DNA of 64,000 bases from Lacrimispora defluvii (lineage in GTDB: Bacteria > Bacillota > Clostridia > Lachnospirales > Lachnospiraceae). Within the stretch, counting starts at the first letter, position 1. The number at the start of each line of letters is the position of its first letter. The position numbers and the translations under genes are program-made. The DNA lies in contig JAAOXG010000032.1 in assembly GCA_013036995.1 (NCBI GenBank), forward strand, positions 62,001 to 126,000. Reading direction: 5' to 3'. This document shows positions 45,383 through 56,144 of this stretch, piece after piece. The notes under the pieces were generated by a model, which was given only the letters and a program-made list of their open reading frames with translations, was not told the DNA's origin and did not search any database.

Positions 45383-45427
45383 AAAAAACGGAGGCCATGC
45401 TTTATTTCGCCTGGCCTCCGTTTTTTT
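45383..45427. terminator. Bidirectional terminator between the regulator and second MFS gene
   Basis: AAAAAACGGAGGCCA pairs with TGGCCTCCGTTTTTT around a 14-base loop; A and T runs on both sides serve both convergent genes. Confidence 0.93.
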
Positions 45428-45430
45428 GTT

Positions 45431-46771
45431 TTATTTGTTTATTTCCATAAGTTCCGGATGTTTCATTTTATCCCATTTCCCTTCTTCCATTGTTGCTACG
45501 ATCAATATATTTATTAAAAACAAACACAAATATACGATATAAGCACCTGTTAAGCCACCCGTTATCTTCATAACCGTAGCATTGACAACAAAATTCAGGC
45601 AGCCGATACAATAATTAATTGGGAAAATAACGCCATTTACTTTCGGATAATCAAGCATTCCAAAAATCGATGCAGGAAAGGAAAGCGACATGTTGGTGCT
45701 TCCTCCTAATGAAAAACCCACAATAGCAATTGATACATATACAAAAGGGAACCAGACCACAGTTAAAAGATTAAAAGCAATACCAAGCGCGAAGATTGCG
45801 CAGTAAATCATACAGGCCTTCTTGGTTCCAAGCTTTGTATCAATAAAACCAATTATATAACTTCCCAAAATACCGATCAGACCGGCTGCTGTCATTGCTG
45901 ATACAGCCATATCAACAGATAGTCCGAGAGCTGTATTTCTCTGAACGAACTGCGTGATTATTCCAAGCAGACCCAATGTAATAAATCCAGGTACCGCAGA
46001 TGCCAGCCAGACCTCTTTGCATTTAAGCATTTTCGGAACGGTCCAGTCACTTACATATTGATTGATATTTAAACAGTCCGAATATTCTTCCTCAAATATT
46101 TCTCTGGTAACATTATCCGGATACATCCCCGCATCAATTGGATTATCTCTTAGTGTAAAAAAAGAATAGGCAGCCAGTCCAATGGCAGCGGCTCCAAAAA
46201 CGGAAATGCTTATTCTATAATCCCCCGCTTTAAGCAGAACAATCATAATCGGGACCAGCACAGCAGTACCTATATTGGCACCAATTGTACTGATTCCATT
46301 CACCACTCCTCGCTTCTTCGGAAACCAATGAGACTGCATGGGACCGGTACAGAGATAAAAACAGCCCTGACCACAGCTGACCATAATGCATTGAGAAAGG
46401 CCATACATAATAATATTCGTAGCCCGTAAAAACAAAAAGTTAAAGGTAAGACCAAATATAATAAATAAAACAGCGCTCATTACTCTTCCCCCAAAGCGGT
46501 CTCTGAGCTTTGCAATAAAAAACATCATTGCGACCCCGACAAAACCTGCAACTGTTCCCATGCTTAAACATAATTCATAATTCATCCCCGCACTTTTTGC
46601 TATTACCGGAAGAATTACATTTAATCCATCATTCACACCTGCATTGGTAACAAGCATTGCTAAAATAGCAAAGGTCATCAAATGCCACCCTTTCCCCAGA
46701 TTAAAGCTTTCCTTTACCGTTAATTTTTTAACATCCCCATACCCACCATACGCTTTTGCTGCTTTCTCCAT
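45431..46771 (-). CDS. MFS transporter, oxalate/formate antiporter-like
   Basis: 446 residues, about 12 membrane segments. It has the MFS loop 2-3 motif in AKLRDRFGGRVMSAVLF and HWFPKKRGVVNGISTIGANIGTAVLVP between helices 4 and 5, as in the OFA (oxalate/formate) and related monocarboxylate carriers. The central loop is long (LRDNPIDAGMYPDN to SDWTVPKML). Its promoter carries regulon site 2, so it belongs to the same pathway as the aldolase operon and may bring in the substrate, possibly an organic acid or sugar acid. Confidence 0.85.
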   Translation of the reverse strand: MEKAAKAYGGYGDVKKLTVKESFNLGKGWHLMTFAILAMLVTNAGVNDGLNVILPVIAKSAGMNYELCLSMGTVAGFVGVAMMFFIAKLRDRFGGRVMSAVLFIIFGLTFNFLFLRATNIIMYGLSQCIMVSCGQGCFYLCTGPMQSHWFPKKRGVVNGISTIGANIGTAVLVPIMIVLLKAGDYRISISVFGAAAIGLAAYSFFTLRDNPIDAGMYPDNVTREIFEEEYSDCLNINQYVSDWTVPKMLKCKEVWLASAVPGFITLGLLGIITQFVQRNTALGLSVDMAVSAMTAAGLIGILGSYIIGFIDTKLGTKKACMIYCAIFALGIAFNLLTVVWFPFVYVSIAIVGFSLGGSTNMSLSFPASIFGMLDYPKVNGVIFPINYCIGCLNFVVNATVMKITGGLTGAYIVYLCLFLINILIVATMEEGKWDKMKHPELMEINK

Positions 46772-46823
46772 ATGACTTTATCCTTCCTCTTTTGACTCTT
46801 CTGCAATTCTAAAGAATATTATT

Positions 46824-46881
46824 ATATTAGCGCAGGAAAACTGTATCTACAAATATTTTTTTTCCTCATTTATAGGGAAAA
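46824..46881 (-). promoter_or_regulatory. Promoter and operator of the second MFS gene (regulon site 2)
   Basis: On the minus strand: TTTTCC-N10-GGAAAA (46860-46881), seven bases, -35 TTGTAG (46847-46852), 17 bases, -10 TAATAT (46824-46829). Same spacing as sites 1 and 3, and the same 89-base distance from dyad edge to start codon as for the kinase. Confidence 0.7.
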
Positions 46882-46917
46882 ATAATCTGAGGGGAGGTGT
46901 TTATTCACCTCCCCTCA
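46880..46917 (-). terminator. Terminator of lacZ
   Basis: TGAGGGGAGGTG (46888-46899) pairs perfectly with CACCTCCCCTCA (46906-46917), with a T-rich stretch after it on the minus strand. It abuts the operator of the next unit. Confidence 0.85.
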
Positions 46918-46949
46918 TTTCTACCATTTCATATTTATTTCATAAAATC

Positions 46950-50062
<3,113 letters not shown>

Positions 50063-50068
50063 ATCTTT

Positions 50069-50097
50069 GATTGGACAAAACATGCACAAAATGATAC
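50069..50097. repeat. Shared 29-bp element, copy 1 (upstream of lacZ)
   Basis: Matches copy 2 at 51088-51116 at 25 of 29 positions, in the same orientation. Inside, ACAAAACATG and ACAAAATGAT are tandem half-sites about 11 bases apart, as expected for AraC-type binding. Confidence 0.7.
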
Positions 50098-50198
50098 TGT
50101 TAATTTTATTCCTCTAATCAACCTTTGTTTTTTTAATAGGATTAAGTTTTCATGCAAAATAGAAAGAGACACGCCAGTGCCTCTTTCTAAAAATTTTG

Positions 50199-50615
50199 TT
50201 AATGAGATTTGGTTATCGTTTGATTATATAGACCCAATGCGCTAATAATTGCGTCCTGTAGAAGCCTGGAGTAATTAACTCCAGCTCTTTCAGCTTCTAC
50301 GCTCAACCAATATGGAATAGTACAATTTTTCTTAACTGCTCTATTATCCACTTTTTTTCTGTATTCAGAAAAATCAATATCAACTAATGTTACGATATCT
50401 TCTTTCTCTGCTTCAAAGCTCTTTGAATATGGGATTGGAAGTTCTTTTTTATCATCTTCAAAATCAATCCCCATTAAACCGATTACATCTCTTGCCATTT
50501 CCATTGCTTCTGCTATGGTTTGGCCTTGCGTTCCAACATCAAAATCCGGAATATCTACATAGTATCCATTATCCGTAGGTCTTAATATAATCGGATATGC
50601 TCCTTTCGTCTCCAT
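50199..50615 (-). CDS. hicB: HicB-family antitoxin
   Basis: 138 residues. The N-terminal half is the degenerate RNase H-like HicB fold: YPIILRPTDNGYYVDIPDFDVGTQGQTIAEAMEMARDVIG. The C-terminal part, from about 100, CTIPYWLSVEAERAGVNYSRLLQDAIISALGL, is a ribbon-helix-helix type DNA-binding segment. It should neutralise HicA and repress the operon through the palindromic operator upstream of hicA. It follows hicA by 65 bases; a short hairpin lies at the junction. AGGAGGG precedes the ATG. Confidence 0.9.
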   Translation of the reverse strand: METKGAYPIILRPTDNGYYVDIPDFDVGTQGQTIAEAMEMARDVIGLMGIDFEDDKKELPIPYSKSFEAEKEDIVTLVDIDFSEYRKKVDNRAVKKNCTIPYWLSVEAERAGVNYSRLLQDAIISALGLYNQTITKSH

Positions 50616-50674
50616 TATGATTCCCTCCTGCTTAACGATAAATTATTTTAAAGTTCAATGAAGCTATCAAATTA

Positions 50675-50692
50675 CTGGGACTAAAGTCCCAG
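50675..50692 (-). promoter_or_regulatory. Perfect hairpin over the hicA stop codon
   Basis: CTGGGACT and AGTCCCAG form an 8-bp stem with a two-base loop including the hicA stop. No T run follows, so it is not a terminator; it could slow decay or be a processing point that sets the toxin to antitoxin ratio. Confidence 0.5.
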
Positions 50693-50851
50693 CTTTCTGA
50701 TGATTACCTGCGCCAGTTTCTCGTTTATTTCTGAATGTCTTGGAATTGGTTCTGATCTATTTCCATCTGTATATAAATCATGATTACCACCATTCCTTTT
50801 TAAATACCATCCATTCTCTTCGAGAAGCTTAATTAAATCTCTTCTCTTCAT
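50681..50851 (-). CDS. hicA: HicA-family mRNA interferase toxin
   Basis: 56 residues, starting MKRRDLIKLLEENGWYLKRN and ending VIIRKLGL. The core is the small dsRNA-binding-like HicA fold; the catalytic histidine is H24 in GGNHDLYT, and SEPIPRHSEINEKLAQVIIRKLG is the typical tail. HicA enzymes cut mRNA independently of the ribosome when freed from HicB. It is the first gene of the pair. A GGAGC site precedes the ATG. This is a typical length for HicA. Confidence 0.92.
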   Translation of the reverse strand: MKRRDLIKLLEENGWYLKRNGGNHDLYTDGNRSEPIPRHSEINEKLAQVIIRKLGL

Positions 50852-50891
50852 TTATGCTCCTTTAAAATGGATATTTATCTGTTACAATTAT

Positions 50892-50945
50892 ATTATACGC
50901 ATAATATGCGTATTTGTCAATTTTTAAATGCGTATATTATGCGTT
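50892..50945 (-). promoter_or_regulatory. hicAB promoter with palindromic operators
   Basis: On the minus strand TTGACA (50915-50920), 17 bases, TATAAT (50892-50897): a consensus promoter. Its spacer is almost filled by the palindrome ATACGCAT-A-ATATGCGTAT (50895-50913). A related ATGCGTATATTATGCG motif lies just upstream at 50928-50943. Binding of HicB here would block RNA polymerase, giving autorepression. Confidence 0.8.
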
Positions 50946-51087
50946 AAAAAACCATATTTGAACCATCAGGCTTGGTAACCAGTATTATTTTTTTCGTAAA
51001 GCTTAAAATTAATACTAAATCTTTCAATCTTTCTCTTGATTGTCAATGAATACACATTCATTAGTAATTCAGTTAAATAAATCTACT

Positions 51088-51119
51088 GATTAGACAAAGC
51101 ATGGATAAAATGATACAAT
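51088..51119 (+). promoter_or_regulatory. Shared 29-bp element, copy 2, overlapping the araC-type gene promoter
   Basis: The element (51088-51116) covers the promoter TTAGAC (51090-51095), 18 bases, extended -10 TGATACAAT (51111-51119). The same factor that would activate lacZ at copy 1 would here sit on the promoter, suggesting autorepression. Confidence 0.65.
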
Positions 51120-51141
51120 ACAGCTGAAAGGAGATTTCTCC

Positions 51142-51987
51142 ATGTACACGAATACTGGTTATATGAACTTAGCAGAAGAAGAACTGGAAGATACTAAAAT
51201 ACCCTTAAGAGTGAACAGCTGTGGAGTCTACCGCCTTGTCTCTCTCTCCGTTATGTCAACGTCACGCCCTCTTGGCCGGTCAGACTATCAACTGCTTTAT
51301 GTCGCAGCTGGAAAAGCATTCTTTACCTTCGATGGAACTGTTACAGAAGTAACAGAAGGCAGTATGGTTTTATATTCCCCTCATACTCCCCAGCAATATG
51401 CTTATTATTTAGACGATAAGCCAGAAGTTTATTGGCTCCACTTCACCGGCAGCGAGGCTCCTTCTCTTACCAGAGAAGCTGGTTTTTTGGAAAACCGGAT
51501 CGTATATGCTGGAATATCTTCCAAATACCAGGAGCTGTTCCTCTCAGTAATCCGAGAAATCCAGCTTACCCGCCCCTCCTTTGAGGAACTGTCCGCCCTT
51601 TACCTAAAGCAGCTTTTTCTCCTTCTCAAACGAATCAGAGAAGAAGGCGGATTTAAGAAAACAGATATTCAAAAAGAAATGGAAAAAGCAGTCCGCTTTT
51701 TTCATGAAAACCTGGCAAATAATATAGAAATTGAAGCTTACGCCAGAGAACTTCACATGAGCACCTGCTGGTTTATCCGAAGCTTTAAGGAATATTCCGG
51801 AATGCCTCCCGGAAGGTATCTAACCGATATCCGGATCAGGAAAGCCAAGGAACTATTAGAAAGTACCGATTACAGCATCGGTGAAATAGGTGGAATCATC
51901 GGTTATGAAAACCCGCTCTATTTCAGCCGTATCTTCAAAAAAACTGCCGGAGTCTCTCCGGCTGAATACAGAAAGGCGGCAAGGTGA
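51142..51987 (+). CDS. AraC-family regulator, likely controls lacZ
   Basis: 281 residues. N-terminal cupin-like sugar-sensing domain (about 20-160; YQLLYVAAGKAFFTFDGTVTEVTEGSMVLYSPHTPQQY; YWLHFTGSE), then two HTH units (about 185-281: NNIEIEAYARELHMSTCWFIRSFKEYSG; YSIGEIGGIIGYENPLYFSRIFKKTAGVSPAEYR). An AAAGGAG site lies ahead of the ATG. Oriented away from lacZ with hicAB between them; the shared 29-bp element ties the two. The inducer is probably a galactoside-derived sugar, not shown. Confidence 0.87.
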   Translation: MYTNTGYMNLAEEELEDTKIPLRVNSCGVYRLVSLSVMSTSRPLGRSDYQLLYVAAGKAFFTFDGTVTEVTEGSMVLYSPHTPQQYAYYLDDKPEVYWLHFTGSEAPSLTREAGFLENRIVYAGISSKYQELFLSVIREIQLTRPSFEELSALYLKQLFLLLKRIREEGGFKKTDIQKEMEKAVRFFHENLANNIEIEAYARELHMSTCWFIRSFKEYSGMPPGRYLTDIRIRKAKELLESTDYSIGEIGGIIGYENPLYFSRIFKKTAGVSPAEYRKAAR

Positions 51988-52009
51988 GTGAATCTCCCTG
52001 CCGCCTTTC
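51971..52009. terminator. Bidirectional terminator between the two AraC genes
   Basis: GAAAGGCGGCA pairs with TGCCGCCTTTC; it overlaps the last codons of the plus-strand gene and serves both convergent genes. Confidence 0.8.
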
Positions 52010-52011
52010 TT

Positions 52012-52827
52012 CTACCGCTCAATGACACTATAGGTCTGCCGGTATTCCTTGGCCGTCATTCCCATATATTTTTTAAATATCCTTCTGAAATAATCCACGT
52101 CTTCGTATCCGCACCGGTAAGCAATCTCACTTCCCGTCAGATTCGTCTCAATCAGCATTCTGCATGCCTTATTAAGCCGGGCTTCATGGATTCCTTCCGT
52201 CAGAGTCTTTCCATAAACTGCATGATAGGTCCGGCCTAAATAATCCGGACTGCATTCCAGCTTTTCCGCTAATATGGAAGCCGATAACGGTTCTTTTATA
52301 TGGTTTTTAATATACTGCCCTGCCTGATTGGCCAGAAGCACCTTTTGCCCGTTAATTTCCATGGGAGAAAGAGAATCACTCAGCTCGCAAAGCAGTTCTA
52401 ACAAAACCAGATTTAAAATGGTTCTGTCCTCCCTGCATACATTCTGCCTCTTAATAAACCGGCGAAACAGTTCCTCAAACTGCTGGGGCTTTCCGATCCT
52501 TATCAGCTGGGGAAGGGACATAATATCGGTTCCCGTCTCTTCTGCCTTCTCTTCCAAATGAAAATGAAGCCAGTAAAAATTTAAGTCCTTTCCAAATTCC
52601 CTGGTACCCCAGTGATGTCTGCCAGGAAATAAAATCAGGGCTTCCCCCTCTTCCACTTCATATTCCACATCTTCTTCCGCAATTCCAAGCACACCGGAAT
52701 TGACATAGATAATTTCAAAGGAATCCATGACACGGTCTGCGTGCCGTCCCTTCCCCTCTGTAACCAGATATCCTGCATTTAATGCCCTTACTGGAAGAAC
52801 TGCCTTTAGATGTAAGTAATGTTCCAT
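52012..52827 (-). CDS. AraC-family regulator divergent from an MFS transporter
   Basis: 271 residues. The N-terminal cupin-like domain (FEIIYVNSGVLGIAEEDVEYEVEEGEALILFPGRHHWG; FYWLHFHLEE) is followed by two HTH units in the last 100 residues (SASILAEKLECSPDYLGRTYHAVYG; SEIAYRCGYEDVDYFRRIFKKYMGMTAKEYR). AGAGGGGGG precedes the ATG. The gene is not closely similar to its neighbour beyond the family. Divergent position implies that it controls the MFS gene at 53063. Confidence 0.87.
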   Translation of the reverse strand: MEHYLHLKAVLPVRALNAGYLVTEGKGRHADRVMDSFEIIYVNSGVLGIAEEDVEYEVEEGEALILFPGRHHWGTREFGKDLNFYWLHFHLEEKAEETGTDIMSLPQLIRIGKPQQFEELFRRFIKRQNVCREDRTILNLVLLELLCELSDSLSPMEINGQKVLLANQAGQYIKNHIKEPLSASILAEKLECSPDYLGRTYHAVYGKTLTEGIHEARLNKACRMLIETNLTGSEIAYRCGYEDVDYFRRIFKKYMGMTAKEYRQTYSVIER

Positions 52828-53062
52828 ATGTCGCCCCCCTCTGTCGTCTTCAAGTCGGAATCATCCAGTTTTTCGCTTCTTTTTCCTCTTGTATCCTTTG
52901 ACTCAAACTGGCAATATAGAGAAAGTATTTTTATTTCTATAAAAAGGATAGCAGATCTACGAATAAAAGAAAAGGGGAACACGGCAGATTTGCCGTTTAT
53001 ATATAATGGTTGCAGACTTGATAAGAAAAAAAACGGCGTTTTCCAGTAAGGAAACAACGCCT
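52828..53062. promoter_or_regulatory. Divergent intergenic region, AraC gene and MFS transporter
   Basis: 235 bases holding the two divergent promoters. I find no convincing consensus boxes on either strand. A short ACGGCA/TGCCGT hairpin (52981-52996) lies in the probable MFS leader. The shared lacZ element is not present here. Confidence 0.35.
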
Positions 53063-54307
53063 ATGACAGCTGGAGATTTTTCAAAAGGACGAAATCTTTT
53101 TATTGCGGAAGGATGCTGCGCCAATGGTATCGTAACACTCACCACAGGTGCATTTCTCTCCGGATACGCCAGTTCACTGGGAGCTGAAGACTCTTTAAAC
53201 GGCATCATTGGTTCCATTCCAATCCTTCTTTGCAGCTTACAGATGTTTTCTTCCATTCTTTTAGAAAGCCTCAGGAGAAGGAAAGGACTGATCGTTGGTT
53301 TTTCCTTTGTCCACAGGCTGCTGCTTTCACTGATGTTTTTCCTGCCGCTATTTATCACACAACCGGTCATTCGTCTGACAGCAGTGGTCATTCTCTATGG
53401 AATCGCCCACTTCTTTGGTGCATCCATCGGTACCGGAACCGGCAACTGGATACTCCAGCTGGTTCCCCAGAATATCAGAGGAGATTACCTTGGCAAAAAA
53501 GATTCCTTTGCCTTTGCTTTCTCCACTGTTTTAAGCCTTATTATGGGCAGAGTCATGGACTGGTTTCGAAACAACTCCATGGAACAGACCGGTTTTCTGG
53601 TAGTCGGGGCTACCGTTCTTCTGATTGCATGTACAGACTTCTGGTGCCTGCTATCAATAAAAGAACCGGAAAGTACTCCCCATAAACAGAAACTAAAGGA
53701 TGTTCTTCTGGCTCCAATCGCTGACATAAAATACCGGAAGGTTATGATCACCTATGTATTCTGGAACCTGGCGCTGCAGATTGCAGGTCCTTTTTTCAGC
53801 GTATACATGGTTACCGGGCTGAAGATGGATTATACTTATATCACATTCCTTGGACTGATTTCATCCACCGTCCGGATTCTGGCTGCATGGCTTTGGGGGA
53901 AACTGGCAGATGCCACCTCCTGGCTTCTTGCCGGCAGGCTTTCCATGGGACTGCTTGGTTTTATCCATATCAGCTGGCTCTTTATGACACCTGATACCTG
54001 CTATGCCCTCCAGCCAGTCTTACAGGCCTTATCCGGAGCTGCATGGGGTGGAATTGCAATTTCCGTTTTTAATCTGCAGTATCATTATGCACCGGAAGAT
54101 AAACGGGTTTTATACGTCAGTACCAACTCTTCCTATGCAGGGCTTTGCGGCTTTTTATCCACCCTCTTAGGCGCCAGTCTGCTGACCATACTCCCATCCT
54201 TTAAAATCGGGAACCTGCCAGTCAGCGGAATGCAGATTCTCTTCCTGCTGTCCGGATCCTTAATCTTAGGCTGTGTTCTTTATATGGGAAAGCTAAAGAA
54301 TTATTAA
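53063..54307 (+). CDS. MFS transporter, probable sugar carrier
   Basis: 414 residues from the ATG at 53063, which has AAGGA upstream; the ATG at 53006 would add 19 residues but has no ribosome site. About 12 hydrophobic segments: LFIAEGCCANGIVTLTTGAFLSGYA, the GIAHFFGASIGTGTGNWILQLVP stretch with the loop NIRGDYLGKKDSFAFAFSTVLS, and a cytosolic loop between the halves. The pattern resembles the MFS-type carriers found next to glycoside hydrolases in Clostridia. It may bring in the arabinosides or galactosides handled by neighbouring operons. Confidence 0.83.
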   Translation: MTAGDFSKGRNLFIAEGCCANGIVTLTTGAFLSGYASSLGAEDSLNGIIGSIPILLCSLQMFSSILLESLRRRKGLIVGFSFVHRLLLSLMFFLPLFITQPVIRLTAVVILYGIAHFFGASIGTGTGNWILQLVPQNIRGDYLGKKDSFAFAFSTVLSLIMGRVMDWFRNNSMEQTGFLVVGATVLLIACTDFWCLLSIKEPESTPHKQKLKDVLLAPIADIKYRKVMITYVFWNLALQIAGPFFSVYMVTGLKMDYTYITFLGLISSTVRILAAWLWGKLADATSWLLAGRLSMGLLGFIHISWLFMTPDTCYALQPVLQALSGAAWGGIAISVFNLQYHYAPEDKRVLYVSTNSSYAGLCGFLSTLLGASLLTILPSFKIGNLPVSGMQILFLLSGSLILGCVLYMGKLKNY

Positions 54308-54311
54308 CCGG

Positions 54312-55415
54312 TTACTGATTCTTTCTCCGGTCTTTGCAGGACTCCCGGATCACAAGCACCGGCTTTAATACCCGTTCCACCCGGCTTTCTTCGTCCGGAA
54401 TTTCATGAATCTTTTCCAAAAGCAGTTCAGCCGCCATTGCCCCCAGCCGTTCCTGGGGATGTGCAATGGTGGTCAGCTTCACCATTCCATTTTCTGCTAT
54501 GAACGAATTGTCATACCCTGTGACAGATATATCTTCCGGAACAGAAATCCCTTCTTTCTGTATGGTCTTAATGATCTCAAAGGCAATCTGATCGTTGTAG
54601 CAGACAATCCCGTCAACGGGGATCTTCTCCTCCAGCATAATCTTTAAAGCCTCAGAAGGCTTGGCAGACCGGTCCTCAGTATGATACCAGATCACCATAT
54701 CCGGATCATAGGAAAACCCCCTTTCCTGAAGGGCCTTTACAAAGCCTTTGTGCCTGTCCCTTCCCTGGCTGTCATCTGCCTTAAAAATCCCAAGAATATG
54801 CTCATGCCCCAGATCAAGGAGATACTTTGTCACCAGATATCCCCCCATACAGTCATCAAGCCTGATATGGAGTTTGCTTTTCATCTGGGCATAGTAGCCC
54901 TGTATAAACACATAAGGTATTTTGTAAAAATCCAGCTTGTCATACAGTCCCCTGTGCCCACAGAGGATCTCGCTTTTGCTTGGTTCAATAATGAGTCCGT
55001 CCACGTCCTTTTCCAGGATCTCTTCTAAACATCTGCTTTCTTTTAATCTGCTGTTTCCTGTATTTTTAATAATAATACTGTAACCATTCTCCGTCAGTAC
55101 CTGATCGATTCCCTGAATCAGCCGCGGGAAAATATAGTCGGACAAATAGGTAGTAATCACCGCTATATTGCCCGACCCTTTTTTCCTTCCCGCTTTTCTG
55201 GACACGAAGGTACCTCTGCCATGCTCCGCTTCAATGTAGCCTTCCTGTTCCAGTATGGACAGGGCTTTTCTCACCGTATGACGGCTGATATGGTAAACTT
55301 CCGAAAGCTGATTCTCCGAAGGAAGCCGGTCTCCCGGCTTCTTCTCTCCGGAAATAATCTCTTTTTTCAGTTCTTCCATTAATACGTAATACTTTGTTTT
55401 TCCACTGTCCGACAC
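54312..55415 (-). CDS. araR: Arabinose-responsive repressor AraR (GntR-LacI type)
   Basis: 367 residues. N-terminal GntR winged helix (about 6-72: KKEIISGEKKPGDRLPSENQLSEVYHISRHTVRKALSILEQEGYI) joined to a LacI/GalR periplasmic-binding-like domain (about 80-355: IAVITTYLSDYIFPRLIQGID; DGIVCYNDQIAFEII; VPEDISVTGYDNSFIAENG). This hybrid is the hallmark of AraR, which releases DNA on binding L-arabinose. Last gene of the arabinose operon, 15 bases after araD, so it is autoregulated with its targets. The likely operator is at 61559-61584. Confidence 0.93.
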   Translation of the reverse strand: MSDSGKTKYYVLMEELKKEIISGEKKPGDRLPSENQLSEVYHISRHTVRKALSILEQEGYIEAEHGRGTFVSRKAGRKKGSGNIAVITTYLSDYIFPRLIQGIDQVLTENGYSIIIKNTGNSRLKESRCLEEILEKDVDGLIIEPSKSEILCGHRGLYDKLDFYKIPYVFIQGYYAQMKSKLHIRLDDCMGGYLVTKYLLDLGHEHILGIFKADDSQGRDRHKGFVKALQERGFSYDPDMVIWYHTEDRSAKPSEALKIMLEEKIPVDGIVCYNDQIAFEIIKTIQKEGISVPEDISVTGYDNSFIAENGMVKLTTIAHPQERLGAMAAELLLEKIHEIPDEESRVERVLKPVLVIRESCKDRRKNQ

Positions 55416-55430
55416 GGTAAGGACTCCTTG

Positions 55431-56123
55431 TTATTTTTTCTGCCCATAATAGGCATCCGGTCCGTGCTTTCTCATAAAATGCTTATCCTGCAAGGACTGG
55501 GGTGCTGGCTTTACTGCTGTATTTAACAACTCTGTCATCAAATTCATTTTTGCAATTTCTTCTAATACGACCGCATTGTGAACTGCATTGGCCGCATCAG
55601 TTCCCCAGGTAAAAGGACCATGGTTTTTGCACAATACCGCCGGAACATGCATAGGATCAATCCCCTCAAAGGTTTCTATAATCACAGTTCCCGTATTTTT
55701 CTCATAGCCTTCATCAATCTCTTCCTGAGTTAAGTTTCTTGCACAGGGAATCTCCCCATAAAAATAATCTGCATGGGTAGTGCCATAGCAGGGCAGCGCT
55801 CTTCCGGCCTGAGCCCAGGAGGTAGCCATAGGGGAGTGGGTATGGACTATTCCGCCGATCTTTTCAAATGCCCGGTACAGTTCCAAATGGGTGGCCGTAT
55901 CAGAAGAAGGATTTAATTCTCCCTCCACCTGATTGCCGTCTAAATCCATAACCACCATATCCTCCGGTTTCAGCTTATCATAATCCACTCCACTGGGTTT
56001 AATGACAAACAATCCCTTATCCCGGTCAATACCACTGACATTTCCCCAGGTGTAGGTAATCAGCCCTCTCCGGGGTAATTCCATATTTGCTTCATATACA
56101 CTTAATTTTAATTCTTCCAGCAT
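55431..56123 (-). CDS. araD: L-ribulose-5-phosphate 4-epimerase
   Basis: Converts L-ribulose 5-phosphate to D-xylulose 5-phosphate. 230 residues. [25 protein letters not shown] binds phosphate, [11 protein letters not shown] has the acidic residue, zinc histidines are in [16 protein letters not shown] and [10 protein letters not shown], and the epimerase-specific tail [16 protein letters not shown] and [10 protein letters not shown] is present. This last region separates it from aldolases of the same superfamily such as the one at 42612. Confidence 0.95.
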   Translation of the reverse strand: MLEELKLSVYEANMELPRRGLITYTWGNVSGIDRDKGLFVIKPSGVDYDKLKPEDMVVMDLDGNQVEGELNPSSDTATHLELYRAFEKIGGIVHTHSPMATSWAQAGRALPCYGTTHADYFYGEIPCARNLTQEEIDEGYEKNTGTVIIETFEGIDPMHVPAVLCKNHGPFTWGTDAANAVHNAVVLEEIAKMNLMTELLNTAVKPAPQSLQDKHFMRKHGPDAYYGQKK

Positions 56124-56144
56124 CGTATCGCCTTTATCCTTTCC

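Noticed and set aside
53006-53062. Earlier ATG for the MFS transporter
   Set aside because: No ribosome site ahead of 53006; ATG at 53063 has AAGGA. The choice is not certain.
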